Origin: Amycolatopsis palatopharyngis
GTDB lineage: Bacteria; Actinomycetota; Actinomycetes; Mycobacteriales; Pseudonocardiaceae
Direction: 5' to 3'
NCBI RefSeq assembly: GCF_003385185.1
Contig: NZ_PQHZ01000015.1
Coordinates: 78,725 to 142,724, forward strand
Length of the DNA stretch: 64,000 nucleotides
Of the stretch, positions 31,992-40,253 are shown piece after piece. The notes beneath the pieces are model-generated. The model was not told where the DNA came from, did not search any database, and was given only the letters and a program-made list of their open reading frames with translations. Positions within the stretch are counted from its first letter, which is position 1, and each line of letters starts with the position of its first letter. Both the position numbers and the translations under genes were made by a program.

Positions 31992-32037
31992 CTCCATCCC
32001 TGGAGGTGAGGGGGCTGGGCCGGGCGGGGCGACGGCG

Positions 32038-32394
32038 TCAGGACCACCAGAAGAGGGTGAGGGTGGTTAGGGTCAGCAGCAGCACCGCTCCCGCCGCCAG
32101 TGCGGCCGGCCTGCCGTTCGTGCGGTCGGCGATCCGCTGGGCCGGCACGGCGAGCGACACCGCGACGACGTGGCCCACCACCATGAACGGGCCAGGTCCC
32201 TCGGAGGCGCTGATCAGGCCGTTGACCTGGGCAGCGAGGACGAGCACGGTCAGCAACACGAGACCCGCGGTGAGGGCGCCGGTCAGTCCGCGCCACCGGC
32301 GACCACGCGCCGACCGGGGAGTGGGCCTGTCCGGCCGTCCGGCACCCAGCCCGCTCACCGGTTCGAGCTCACTCGTCGTCTCGGTTGCGCGCAT
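32038..32394 (-). CDS. Small integral membrane protein
   Basis: A 118-residue protein with a polar Arg/Pro-rich N-terminus and three hydrophobic segments (LTGALTAGLVLLTVLVLAAQ; MVVGHVVAVSLAVPAQ; LAAGAVLLLTLTTLTLFWW). It looks like a four-helix membrane protein lacking one helix; I do not recognise a family. The ATG is at 32394. It stands 48 bp after the start-distal end of the nuclease gene, so the two could be one unit. Confidence 0.65.
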   Translation of the reverse strand: MRATETTSELEPVSGLGAGRPDRPTPRSARGRRWRGLTGALTAGLVLLTVLVLAAQVNGLISASEGPGPFMVVGHVVAVSLAVPAQRIADRTNGRPAALAAGAVLLLTLTTLTLFWWS

Positions 32395-32442
32395 CCGGCT
32401 CCGTGACCTCCCTGCATTTGCCTGCCCCGTCGCTCCCCTCGC

Positions 32443-33300
32443 TCAGGGCGCCAGCAGATCCCACGATCGGGCCGCGGGCGCCGCAGCCTGCCCCTGAGGA
32501 CAGCTCGGCCGGAAATCACACGCGGCGCACTGCTCGCCCGTCCGCGCGGGAAACAGCTCCTCGGGGTGCCCGCCGTCCGCCAGGATATCCGTAGCCGCCC
32601 GGAGTTCGTCGGCGGTCTCCTCCGCCTGTGCCAGGTGCCGATCCAAAGTGGCCGGCGTGTGCTCGAACCCGGCGACGGTGTTGCTGGGCAGGTGGTGCAG
32701 CTCGACTCTGCGACACGGCGCCCGCAGTTCCCGCTCGACCGCGACGGCGTACAACGCGAGCGCCCTTGCCGCTCCCGCACCCCGCTCGTCCGGAGCCCAG
32801 CGACCGGTCTTGTAGTCGACGATCACCAACTCGCCATCGCGCTCGTCGATGCGATCCACCCGGCCCTCGACGATCATCGTCACCGGCGCATCGGCGCCGG
32901 AACCCGCGCGCGCCGAGACCCAGCGCTCGACACCGACCGGCTCGATGGTGACGTCGTGATGTTCGGCGTACTCCGCGATCCAGCCCTTTGCCCGTTCGCG
33001 GTAGTGCCCGGCCTGCCGCGCGTCGAGGAACCCGGCGTTCTTCCAGTGCTCGGTCACGAGTGCGGCCGCTCGTTCCGGGGTCCGTTTCCGCGGCGGCAGG
33101 ACGAACAGCGCGCGCAGGGCGTTGTGCACCACCGCGCCGAGTGTGCTGTGTGCCCACGCGCCCGTGCGTCGCGGCGTCGGCCGGTCGAGGTACGACATCC
33201 GGTACCGGCGCGGACAGCTCGCGAACGTGGACAATCGAGCAGGCGTCACGCGGGCGAGCTTGCGCGGCTGCACGCCGAAGTCGAACCCGAGCTGGGACAT
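32443..33300 (-). CDS. RecB-family PD-(D/E)XK nuclease with probable Fe-S cluster
   Basis: A 285-residue nuclease. The catalytic core includes an early H in LGAVVHNALRALF, then GRVDRIDERDGELVIVDYKTG with the D...D-x-K motif and a Q-like helix after it. Cysteines C29 (FASCPRRY), C258, C261 and C267 (CAACDFRPSC) match the four-cysteine iron staple of AddB/Cas4-like nucleases, which holds a [4Fe-4S] cluster. The ATG at 33300 gives the typical start SQLGFDF and follows GGGGGTGAG. It resembles Rv2119. It is a stand-alone nuclease with no helicase beside it; it probably acts in DNA repair. Confidence 0.85.
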   Translation of the reverse strand: MSQLGFDFGVQPRKLARVTPARLSTFASCPRRYRMSYLDRPTPRRTGAWAHSTLGAVVHNALRALFVLPPRKRTPERAAALVTEHWKNAGFLDARQAGHYRERAKGWIAEYAEHHDVTIEPVGVERWVSARAGSGADAPVTMIVEGRVDRIDERDGELVIVDYKTGRWAPDERGAGAARALALYAVAVERELRAPCRRVELHHLPSNTVAGFEHTPATLDRHLAQAEETADELRAATDILADGGHPEELFPARTGEQCAACDFRPSCPQGQAAAPAARSWDLLAP

Positions 33301-33345
33301 CCGCTCACCCCCGGCCATCCACCCTACCCACGGGGCCGGACAGTC

Positions 33346-33972
33346 TCAGACCCCGGCGACGAAGCCCCGGATCGCATCGGCCACCAGTTCGACCGCGATC
33401 GCCGCGAGCAGCAGACCGGCGATCTTGGCCAGCAGCGTGATGCCACTTTCCTTGATCACGCGGATCACCAGGCCGGAGTAACGCATGCAGGCGAAGAGCA
33501 CGAGGTGCACGGTGACGATCGCCAGTCCCAGGGCGATGTAGGCACCCATCTGACCGTCGGCCTGACGGACGAACACAATCGTGGCCGCGATGGCACCGGG
33601 CCCGGCCAGCAGCGGGGTGCCCAACGGGACCAGCGCGACGTTCACGTCCTCCGCGGCCTCGGGTTGCGTGCTGTTCTTCCCGGTCAACAGGTCGAGTGCG
33701 ATGAGCAGGAGCAGTAGCCCGCCCGCACCCTGCAGTGCGGGAATGCCGATGCCGAGATACGCCAGGATCGCCTGCCCGGCCACCGCGAACAGCGTGATCA
33801 CCAGCAGTGAGACCAGTACCGCCTGCCGAGCCGCGCGAGCACGGGCCGCGACCGGCTTGCGCCCGGTGAGGCTGAGGAACACCGGTACGGTCCCCGGCGG
33901 GTCCATGATCACGACCAGCGTGATCGACGCCTCCATGAAGAGCTTGAGGTCGAAGAAGTCCTGCAGCGCCAT
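33346..33972 (-). CDS. MarC/UPF0056 family integral membrane protein
   Basis: A 208-residue protein with six membrane helices. It shows the MarC signature VIMDPPGTVPVFLSLTGRKP near the N-terminus, a second half starting VPLGTPLLAGPGAIAATIVF that repeats the motif, and GLLLAAIAVELVADAIRGF at the end. MarC proteins were once linked to drug resistance but have no proven function. The ATG shares one base with the PHP stop (TGATG), so it is co-translated with that gene. Confidence 0.9.
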   Translation of the reverse strand: MALQDFFDLKLFMEASITLVVIMDPPGTVPVFLSLTGRKPVAARARAARQAVLVSLLVITLFAVAGQAILAYLGIGIPALQGAGGLLLLLIALDLLTGKNSTQPEAAEDVNVALVPLGTPLLAGPGAIAATIVFVRQADGQMGAYIALGLAIVTVHLVLFACMRYSGLVIRVIKESGITLLAKIAGLLLAAIAVELVADAIRGFVAGV

Positions 33973-34841
33973 CAGGCTGCCCCGTCCACCGCGGCCGTGG
34001 CCCCGCTGGACCGGGCGATCAACGCTTCGAGCATCTCCGGATCCGTGGTCTCCTGCCCGAGCGCGATCGTCTTGTTCGTGCCGTGGTAATCGCTGGACCC
34101 GGTCTGCAGCAGGTCCAGGCCACCCGCCAGTTCCCGTAGCTCGGCCCGTGTTCGCACGTCGTGGTTCGGGTGGTCGACCTCGAGGCCCGCCAGCCCGCGC
34201 GCCGCGAGGGCCTCGATCACCCTCGGCGTCACCGTCGGGCCACGGGAGCTGGCGAACGGATGCGCCAGCACGGTCACCCCTCCGGCGTCGGCGATCATGT
34301 CGATCGCCGCCTCGACCGGCGTGTCCTGCCGTGGCAGGTAGTAGCCGCGACCGTTGCCCAGGTATCCCGCGAACGCCTCGTCCACGCTGGCGACCACGCC
34401 GGCCCGCATCAGGGCCTGCGCCAGGTGTGGCCGCCCCGCGGGAGCGTCGGGGCCCAGCAGGCCCATCACCTCGTCCGGATCGATCGGCAGGCCGTCGTCG
34501 GCCATGCGTACGGCCATCGACCGCAGCCGCGCCCTGCGCTCGCCACGCAGCCGCAGTTGCTCGGACACGATCGCGGGAGACGTCGGATCGAACAGGTAGG
34601 CCAGCAGGTGCACGCTGACGTACCTGCCATCGGTGTCGACGGATACGCAGGACAGCTCCGCCCCGGGGATCAGCCGCAATCCTGACGGCAACGCCTCGAT
34701 CGCCGGTTCCCAGCCCGCGGTGGTGTCGTGGTCGGTCAGGGCGACGACGTCGAGCCCGGCTCGCGCCGCGGCAGCGACCAGTTCGGCCGGACTGTCGGTA
34801 CCGTCCGAGACCGTGGAATGGGTATGCAGGTCGATGCGCAC
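33972..34841 (-). CDS. PHP-domain phosphoesterase
   Basis: A 289-residue PHP protein. Metal-binding motifs are in order: IDLHTHSTVSDGT (H-x-H), ALTDHDTT, GAELSC, VSVHLLAYLF, VTVLAHPF, GLEVDHPNHD, and GSSDYHG at the C-terminus. The family (RNase AM/TrpH-like) hydrolyses nucleotides or trims 5' ends of RNA. The start is GTG at 34841, placing R-I-D-L-H-T-H at the N-terminus as in homologues; the frame is open upstream with unrelated sequence. It is followed directly by MarC. Confidence 0.88.
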   Translation of the reverse strand: MRIDLHTHSTVSDGTDSPAELVAAAARAGLDVVALTDHDTTAGWEPAIEALPSGLRLIPGAELSCVSVDTDGRYVSVHLLAYLFDPTSPAIVSEQLRLRGERRARLRSMAVRMADDGLPIDPDEVMGLLGPDAPAGRPHLAQALMRAGVVASVDEAFAGYLGNGRGYYLPRQDTPVEAAIDMIADAGGVTVLAHPFASSRGPTVTPRVIEALAARGLAGLEVDHPNHDVRTRAELRELAGGLDLLQTGSSDYHGTNKTIALGQETTDPEMLEALIARSSGATAAVDGAA

Positions 34842-34917
34842 CCGCCCATTCTGGACGAGAGGCCGCTCCCCTGCGCCGTGAGCCCCGTCGGGCCGCCCAC
34901 AGCGCGCCGGCGCAGAC

Positions 34918-35478
34918 TCAGCCGACCATCCGCTTTCCCCTGGCCGCACGCTGGGCCTTGATCATGGAGAAACGCTCGGCCTGCTTCTGCTTGTCACCGA
35001 AGACGAGCTCGGAGATCGTGTCGTAGAACTCCTCGGGCCGGGGCAGGTAGGCGATGTGGTTCAGCGCCTGGATCTGTCCGGCGGACTCCACCACCGTTGT
35101 CCCGTAGCCGAGAATCCGGCCCCAGAACGAGCGCTGGTAGGTCAGGTCGGTGACCTTGCTGATCGGCATCATCAGCACCTTGGTGGTCCACACGCCGGTC
35201 GTCATGATGAACCGCTTGTCGGTCACGACCAGGCGTTCGACCCACCACTCCATCACCACGTAGGCGAACCGCAGCACCACGAGCAGGGCGGCGTACCAGA
35301 GCACGTTCTGCACGACCCACATCGAAGGAGGCAGCAGGTAGGACACCATGACGAAGATCGCGATCAGCGCGACGGCCTCGAACGCATCCCAGGCCAGCGC
35401 CGCCCAATGCCTGCGGATCCGAATGACCCGCCGCTCGGTGTCGAGCAGGTACTCATCGGGATCTCGGGGCGCGAACAT
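34918..35478 (-). CDS. PH-domain (bPH2/YdbS-like) membrane protein
   Basis: A 186-residue protein opening MFAPRDPDEYLLDTERRVIR, then two membrane helices (FEAVALIAIFVMVSYLLP; NVLWYAALLVVLRFAYVVM). The bacterial PH domain follows: ERLVVTDKRFIMTTGVWTTK, VLMMPISKVTDLTYQRSFWG, GYGTTVVESAGQ. These domains bind lipids or proteins at the membrane. This family is well conserved in actinobacteria. A 53-codon gene lies immediately upstream on the same strand. The role is unknown. Confidence 0.88.
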   Translation of the reverse strand: MFAPRDPDEYLLDTERRVIRIRRHWAALAWDAFEAVALIAIFVMVSYLLPPSMWVVQNVLWYAALLVVLRFAYVVMEWWVERLVVTDKRFIMTTGVWTTKVLMMPISKVTDLTYQRSFWGRILGYGTTVVESAGQIQALNHIAYLPRPEEFYDTISELVFGDKQKQAERFSMIKAQRAARGKRMVG

Positions 35479-35497
35479 ACCCGAAGACTAACGGCGA

Positions 35498-35659
35498 CTA
35501 GGCGAACACGCTGCTGACAAAACTGATCACCGACTCTGCCGCATCCCTGAGGAAGCCGATGATGTTCGATACGAGCCCGGCCGCTCCAGCAGGCTGGGCG
35601 ATCACGAAGTAGAGCACCAGCGCGATCCCCGCGAATGTGAGGAGCTTCTTGACGTCCAC
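35498..35659 (-). CDS. 53-residue small membrane protein
   Basis: A short leftward gene 19 bp upstream of the PH-domain gene. GTG at 35659 reads MDVKKLLTFAGIALVLYFVI, then AQPAGAAGLVSNIIGFLRDA and AESVISFVSSVFA, ending TAG at 35498-35500. One membrane helix is followed by an amphipathic helix. A GGAG lies just before the start. The clean ORF structure, helix pattern and tight spacing argue that it is real and co-transcribed with the PH protein. The function is unknown. Confidence 0.7.
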   Translation of the reverse strand: MDVKKLLTFAGIALVLYFVIAQPAGAAGLVSNIIGFLRDAAESVISFVSSVFA

Positions 35660-35985
35660 GACGCTCCATCCCGTTTCTGTGTCAGACCTGCATCGTCAGG
35701 TAACCACTAAGTTTGTACCGCACTGCGGTGCGTTACGGGAGGAAAGTCCCGCGCTTGGGTCAGTGCACGGCTCCAATGTCGCCGGACAAGCACGGAGGGT
35801 AACCAAATCGGCGTGACGTAGGCAACAATCCCGCACTCTACTCAGCGTCAGCTCGTCGGTGACGGTGGACCGGACAGGAGTAACAAAGCCATGGACGAGG
35901 CCCGCTACCAGCGTTTTGTCCGGTTTCACCCAGCGTGTCGATGTGCCATCGGTCACGGCAGGGACACCGAGAGCGGGAGCGCCCG
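35660..35985. other. Non-coding gap between the small membrane gene and the NUDIX gene
   Basis: No convincing gene in about 325 bp. It contains CGGGA-N6-TCCCG (35736-35751 region), a CCGCACTGCGG-type dyad just before it, and two copies of GGTAACCA about 95 bp apart. It may be a structured leader of the NUDIX gene plus the divergent promoters. No riboswitch class that I know fits. Confidence 0.3.
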
Positions 35986-36384
35986 TTGAGCGCCGTCCGC
36001 TGCGTCGGCGCCATCGTGCACGACGACGAGGGCAGGCTGCTGCTGATCCGGCGCGCGAACGAGCCCGCGCGGGGTCTCTGGTCGCTACCTGGCGGCAAGG
36101 TCGAGCAGGGTGAGTCCGACGCCGAGGCGGTGATCCGGGAACTGCGGGAGGAGACCGGACTCGACGCCGTGGCGGGCGCGTTGGCGGGACAGGTGGTGCG
36201 GGGGCCGTACGAGATCTACGACTACGTCTGCCGGTACACAGGAGGCGTACTGCGGGCAGGTGACGACGCGGCGGCGGCCCGCTGGGTCGGCCAGGAGACG
36301 TTCGGCGAGTTCGAGGCCGAGGGAGCGCTCGCCGAGGGCCTCGCCGAGGCTCTGCGCCTCTGGAACGCGCTCCCCCGCGGCTGA
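35986..36384 (+). CDS. NUDIX hydrolase
   Basis: A 132-residue pyrophosphohydrolase with an intact Nudix box: GGKVEQGESDAEAVIRELRE followed by ETGL, giving G-x5-E-x7-R-E-x2-E-E-x-G. It starts SAVRCVGAIVHDDEGRLLLI, typical of MutT-like proteins. I chose the TTG at 35986 because GGGAG precedes it by a normal distance and the earlier in-frame ATG adds only a Arg-rich, unrelated stretch. It hydrolyses a nucleoside diphosphate linked to X; the exact substrate is not readable. It is convergent with the acyl-CoA ligase gene. Confidence 0.87.
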   Translation: MSAVRCVGAIVHDDEGRLLLIRRANEPARGLWSLPGGKVEQGESDAEAVIRELREETGLDAVAGALAGQVVRGPYEIYDYVCRYTGGVLRAGDDAAAARWVGQETFGEFEAEGALAEGLAEALRLWNALPRG

Positions 36385-36402
36385 GGACCTGGCGGAACGC
36401 GC

Positions 36403-37995
36403 TCAGCTTTCACGCAGCAGGAATTTCTGGATCTTTCCCGTCGAGGTCTTCGGCAATTCGGCGACGAAGTCCACCCGATCGGGCACCTTGTACCGGGCGA
36501 GCCGGCCCCGGACGTGCTCCCGCAACTCCGCCGTCTCCACCTCGTGGCCACCGCGCAGCACGACGAACGCCCTCGGCCGCTCGCCCCACTTCTCGTCAGG
36601 AACGCCGACCACGGCCACCTCGAGCACGGCCGGATGCGAGTCGATCGCGGCCTCGACCTCGATCGTGGAGATGTTCTCGCCGCCGGAGATGATGATGTCC
36701 TTCGCCCTGTCGCGCAGCTCGATGTAGCCGTCGGAATGCCATACACCGAGGTCACCGGAGTGGAACCAGCCACCTTCGAAGGCCTTCGCCGTGGCCTCGG
36801 GGTCGGCGAAGTAACCGGTCATGACGTTGTTCCCGCGCATCACGACCTCGCCCATGGTGATGCCGTCCCTCGGCACATCGCGCAGGTCGCCGTCGACCAC
36901 TCTGACTCCGTCGGTGACCACCATGCCGACCCCCTGCCGCGCAAGCAGCCTGCTGCGCGCCTCGACGTCGAGCACCGCCCACCCGTCCTGGTACTCGCAC
37001 ACCGTGTACGGCCCATAGGTCTCGGTGAGCCCGTAGACGTGCACCAGCCGGACGCCCAGCTCGGCCATGCGGGAGATCACCGTGGGACTCGGCGGCGCGC
37101 CCGCCGTGGTCACCACGACCTCCCGGTCCAGCGGGTGCGCGTCCTCGTGGTTGGCGATGGTGACCAGGACGGTCGGCGCTCCGTTCAGGTGGGTGATGCC
37201 CTCCGTGTCGAGCAGCCGCCAGATCTCCCCGCCGTCCACCGTCCGCAGACAGACGTGCGTGCCACCGACCGCCGTGACGGCCCACGTGGTGCACCAGCCG
37301 TTGCAGTGGAACATCGGCAGCGTCCACAGGTACCGCGACTCGGGCGTGTGCCGGGAGTGGACGACCTCGGCGAGAGCGTTCAGATACGCGCCCCTGTGGT
37401 GGTACATGACGCCTTTGGGCTGTCCCGTGGTGCCGGAGGTGTAGTTGATCGAAATGGTCGCGCGCTCGTTCAGCACGGTCCACGGCAGAGGTTCGTCACT
37501 GCCCCGCGCGGGCAGGTCCGCGTACGAGATCCCGCCGACGGCGGGGTCGGCCTCGGCACCTGCGGCCGGGTCGGTCACCGTGACGATCTCGCGCACACCC
37601 AGCTCGGCCACCACAGGCGCGATCGACGGATGCAACGCGGAGTCCACGACCAGCAGCTTCGCCCCGGAGTGCCGCACGATGTGCCGGATCTCGGCCGGCG
37701 CGAGCCGGGTGTTGATCGCCACCAGCACGGCACCGGCGAGCGGCACCGCGAAATGCGCGACCAGCATCTCCGGGATGTTCGGCAGCAGGTACGCCACCCG
37801 GTCCCCCGGCTCGACCCCGCAGGCCCGCAGGGCCCGCGCCACTCTGGTCGCCTCCCCGGCGAACTCCCGGTAGGTCATCCGGCGGTCGCCGTAGGCGATG
37901 GCCGTCCGGTCGGCGAAGACCTCGCCCGACCGTTCCAGGAACGTCAACGGGGTCAACGGGGTGAACGAGACGTCTTCGTCCGCGCTAGCTGCCAT
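36403..37995 (-). CDS. Acyl-CoA synthetase (AMP-forming, FadD-like)
   Basis: A 530-residue ANL-superfamily enzyme that activates a carboxylic acid to acyl-AMP and then the CoA thioester. The P-loop-like motif is INYTSGTTGQPKGVMYHHRG, the A5 region is YGLTETYGPYTVCEY, and the A7/A8 hinge is FHSGDLGVWHSDGYIELRDR-AKDIIISGGENIS. The catalytic lysine is near the end in PKTSTGKIQKFLLRES. The ATG at 37995 is preferred to the GTG one codon before. Similar proteins are annotated as long- or medium-chain or malonyl/aryl-CoA ligases; substrate choice cannot be read here. No pathway partners are adjacent. Confidence 0.9.
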   Translation of the reverse strand: MAASADEDVSFTPLTPLTFLERSGEVFADRTAIAYGDRRMTYREFAGEATRVARALRACGVEPGDRVAYLLPNIPEMLVAHFAVPLAGAVLVAINTRLAPAEIRHIVRHSGAKLLVVDSALHPSIAPVVAELGVREIVTVTDPAAGAEADPAVGGISYADLPARGSDEPLPWTVLNERATISINYTSGTTGQPKGVMYHHRGAYLNALAEVVHSRHTPESRYLWTLPMFHCNGWCTTWAVTAVGGTHVCLRTVDGGEIWRLLDTEGITHLNGAPTVLVTIANHEDAHPLDREVVVTTAGAPPSPTVISRMAELGVRLVHVYGLTETYGPYTVCEYQDGWAVLDVEARSRLLARQGVGMVVTDGVRVVDGDLRDVPRDGITMGEVVMRGNNVMTGYFADPEATAKAFEGGWFHSGDLGVWHSDGYIELRDRAKDIIISGGENISTIEVEAAIDSHPAVLEVAVVGVPDEKWGERPRAFVVLRGGHEVETAELREHVRGRLARYKVPDRVDFVAELPKTSTGKIQKFLLRES

Positions 37996-38058
37996 CACCC
38001 CATGGTGGTGCGACCAGGGCGGGCCGACAATCTCTGATTGGAGACGTCAGGCGTCGGA

Positions 38059-39174
38059 TCACCCCGCCAGCCAGGTCATCCGCTGGCCGTGTGCCTGGGT
38101 TCTGGCAAGCGGCTGCGCCCGGACGGTGCCCTCGACCCACGTCGCCAACCCGAGCACGAACTCCCCGTCGGTCGCGAGGTCGTCCCTGCCGGGCAGCACG
38201 TGCCCGAGGCCCGCCCGGTAGGCCTCCTCGCTGATCCACCACAGTGGACGCTGCCCCGCCAGCATGCGCAGTCCGTCCACGAAGTCCTGCTGCCGCCTCT
38301 CGGGCAGGTACGGAAGCACGTGGCTGGTGATCACCAGCAGCGGCAGCTCGGCAGGCAGGCGAGCCGCCGCGGCGGCGAGGTCGTCCACCGCGTCGCCGGC
38401 CATCAGCTCCGGCGGGTCCTTGCGTTGCGCGGCCGCAGCCGTGCGGAGCAGACGGATTCGGTCCGGCTGATCTGCCCACACACAGGCTTCCAGCCAGGCG
38501 AGTTCGTCCTCGTCCCCGGCGTCCACCGGAGCCCGATCCAGGCCGAGCCGTGCGCCCACCGCGAGCTTCTTCGGCAACTTCGGCAGCGTCGCCCCCGGCC
38601 CGAGTTCCAGTGCGCAGTGCAGCCCGACAGCGGCCTTCGCAGGTCCAGCTGTCAGCTGCTCGCCGCCGTCGCACTGATACCGGTAGCCGAACTTGTCCAG
38701 GCCGAGCAGCAACCCGGCACTGCAGCCGACCTCCAGCAGCGCCACCTTGCCACCCGCCTGTTTCGCGGCGAGTGAGACGCCGGGGTAGAGCAGGGTCGCG
38801 CGACGAACCTCGTTGGTCTGGGTGAAGCGACTGGCCACCAGGTCACGAACCCGGTCGGCGCGTTCCAGCAGGAACGACCGGAACAACGGCCAGGTTTCCG
38901 AGTCCACCCCGTCGAATCCGCCGAGCGACGGGTAGTACCGCGAGAGCGGGTGAATCGGGTCGGCCTGGATCAGCCGGTGCGCGGCGGCCAGCAGCAGTGT
39001 GGGGCGCGCGTCAGTGGGAGACGCGGCCGCCAGCAGACTGGCGACGGCGTCGTCCTCGGCGGCCTTCAGGGCCAGGTGCTCGTACAGCGGGGAGTTGCCC
39101 GCCGCCTCGGTCTCGGCGAACCTGCGCAGCCGGTGCTTGATCTCCTCGAGCAGATCACTCATTGGAAAACTCAT
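38059..39174 (-). CDS. DUF2332 domain protein
   Basis: A 371-residue protein recognised as DUF2332: LLEEIKHRLRRFAETEAAGN, SPLYEHLALKAAEDDAVASL, LLEVGCSAGLLLGLDKFGYR, ITSHVLPYLPERRQQDFVDG, PLWWISEEAY. The segment VALLEVGCSAGLLLGLD resembles motif I of SAM-dependent methyltransferases, so a methyltransferase-like fold is possible. The start may be ATG 39174 or ATG 39162; neither has a strong ribosome binding site, and the upstream 200 bp is a tandem duplication of the MaoC 3' region. The function is unknown. Confidence 0.8.
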   Translation of the reverse strand: MSFPMSDLLEEIKHRLRRFAETEAAGNSPLYEHLALKAAEDDAVASLLAAASPTDARPTLLLAAAHRLIQADPIHPLSRYYPSLGGFDGVDSETWPLFRSFLLERADRVRDLVASRFTQTNEVRRATLLYPGVSLAAKQAGGKVALLEVGCSAGLLLGLDKFGYRYQCDGGEQLTAGPAKAAVGLHCALELGPGATLPKLPKKLAVGARLGLDRAPVDAGDEDELAWLEACVWADQPDRIRLLRTAAAAQRKDPPELMAGDAVDDLAAAAARLPAELPLLVITSHVLPYLPERRQQDFVDGLRMLAGQRPLWWISEEAYRAGLGHVLPGRDDLATDGEFVLGLATWVEGTVRAQPLARTQAHGQRMTWLAG

Positions 39175-39403
39175 TCATGGGGCACCGGCCGTCCCGGCTG
39201 CTCGCTGTATCCATCTGCCTCGCTCGTTCCGCCTCGCTCGTTCGTCGCTCCGCGTGCAAGGCTCACCGCCGACGGCTCACTCATGGGGCACTGGCCGTCC
39301 CGGCTGCTCGCTGTATCCATCTGCCTCGCTCGTTCCTCGCTCCGCGTGCAAGGCTCACCGCCGACGGCTCACTCATGGGGCACCGGCCGTCCCGGCTGCT
39401 CGC
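39175..39403. repeat. Tandem duplication following the MaoC gene
   Basis: Unit A (39175-39280, 106 bp), unit B (39281-39372, 92 bp) and a partial third unit (39373-39403) each start TCATGGGGCA and share CCGTCCCGGCTGCTCGC, then CCATCTGCCTCGCTCGTTCC. Unit A has 14 extra bases, itself a small duplication of CCTCGCTCGTTC. The partial third unit is the true end of the MaoC gene; the others are copies in the gap before DUF2332. Confidence 0.9.
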
Positions 39404-39872
39404 CGCCCCGCGACTCGCCGTACGAACGCTTCGGCACCATCACCTTACGGCGGAAGGTGCAGACGATCAGGCCGTCCTGCTTGTAGCCACGGGTCTCGAC
39501 GTACACCACGCCCCGGTCGTCCTTGGACTTCGACGGCGTCTTTTCCAGCACCTCGGTCTCGCCGTAGATGGTGTCACCGTGGAACGTGGGCTTCACGTGC
39601 CGCAGCGACTCGACCTCCAGATTGGCGATCGCCTTGCCGGAGACGTCGGGCACGGACATGCCCAGCAGCAGTGAGTAGATGTAGTTGCCCACCACGACGT
39701 TCTTGCCGAAGTCCGTGGTCTCCCCCGCGTAGTGCGCGTCCAGATGCAGCGGGTGGTGGTTCATGGTGAGCAGGCAGAAGAGGTGGTCGTCGTACTCCGT
39801 GACCGTCTTGCCCGGCCAGTGCTTGTAGACCGCGCCGACCTCGAACTCTTCGAAATACCGCCCGAACTGCAC
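39369..39872 (-). CDS. MaoC-family (R)-hydratase/dehydratase-like protein
   Basis: A 167-residue hot-dog-fold protein. FEVGAVYKHWPGKTVTEYDD and NHHPLHLDAHYAGETTDFGK carry the hydratase-type D...H region, followed by NVVVGNYIYSLLLGMSV and FHGDTIYGETEVLEKTPSK. MaoC-like enzymes hydrate enoyl-CoA esters. I chose the GTG at 39872, preceded by GAGGAGG; the longer frame upstream reads non-family sequence. The last codons (GRPVPHE and the stop) lie in the tandemly duplicated segment, so the 3' end has been copied into the following gap. The gene is divergent from corA. Confidence 0.85.
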   Translation of the reverse strand: MQFGRYFEEFEVGAVYKHWPGKTVTEYDDHLFCLLTMNHHPLHLDAHYAGETTDFGKNVVVGNYIYSLLLGMSVPDVSGKAIANLEVESLRHVKPTFHGDTIYGETEVLEKTPSKSKDDRGVVYVETRGYKQDGLIVCTFRRKVMVPKRSYGESRGGEQPGRPVPHE

Positions 39873-40253
39873 GTTTCGTCCTCCTCGAGTAACGCGACAT
39901 CGCCCTGCGACGACATCATCTGACGCTGAGGAGTACCCTCGTGTACCGGTGTCGGCTACGTCAACGCGAGCAGCGACACGCCACGAGGGTGGCGGGCTGG
40001 ACCTGTCGACACTGTCGACCGGGTCGGCACGGAGCACGACCTCGGAATTGACCCCGGCCGGAGGAGGTGAGGAACGCAGATGAGTAGTGGCGATAGTCCG
40101 CTTCCTAGTACCACCAGCGTTCCCGCTGTTTCCGCCGGCACCGTCACGTACGGGTAGCCCGGGCAGGTCACCGGCTGGAGCGCTGGTCACGCCGAGCGAA
40201 CCAATCCGCTTGGCGCGTCGTTTTCCCGCGACGTCACAGCCAGGAGTCTCACC
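39873..40253 (+). other. Upstream region of corA and the MaoC gene (380 bp)
   Basis: Apart from a 25-codon reading frame with a strong ribosome binding site (40080-40157), I see no gene. The stretch holds the divergent promoters and probably a long corA leader. I looked for an M-box-type magnesium riboswitch and could not match one. Confidence 0.4.
40080..40157 (+). CDS. Possible 25-residue leader peptide upstream of corA
   Basis: ATG at 40080 stands 8 bp after GGAGGAGG, the best ribosome binding site in the neighbourhood. It reads MSSGDSPLPSTTSVPAVSAG then TVTYG and a TAG stop, 96 bp before corA. The peptide has three prolines and many Ser/Thr residues. Short proline-containing ORFs before magnesium transporter genes act as sensors in enteric bacteria (mgtL). 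A similar role here is only a suggestion, and chance cannot be excluded for so short a frame. Confidence 0.4.
   Translation: MSSGDSPLPSTTSVPAVSAGTVTYG

Noticed and set aside
35739..35749. GAGGAAAGTCC, identical to the conserved CR-I core of RNase P RNA
   Set aside because: The rest of the P RNA is missing: no matching CR-V or closing ACAGAACCCGGCTTA-type segment within 400 bp, and the NUDIX gene begins at 35986. The match is taken as chance.
39873..40253. M-box (magnesium) riboswitch upstream of corA
   Set aside because: GGAGGTGAGG looked suggestive, but the conserved M-box stems could not be traced, and the segment works better as a ribosome binding site for the small frame at 40080.
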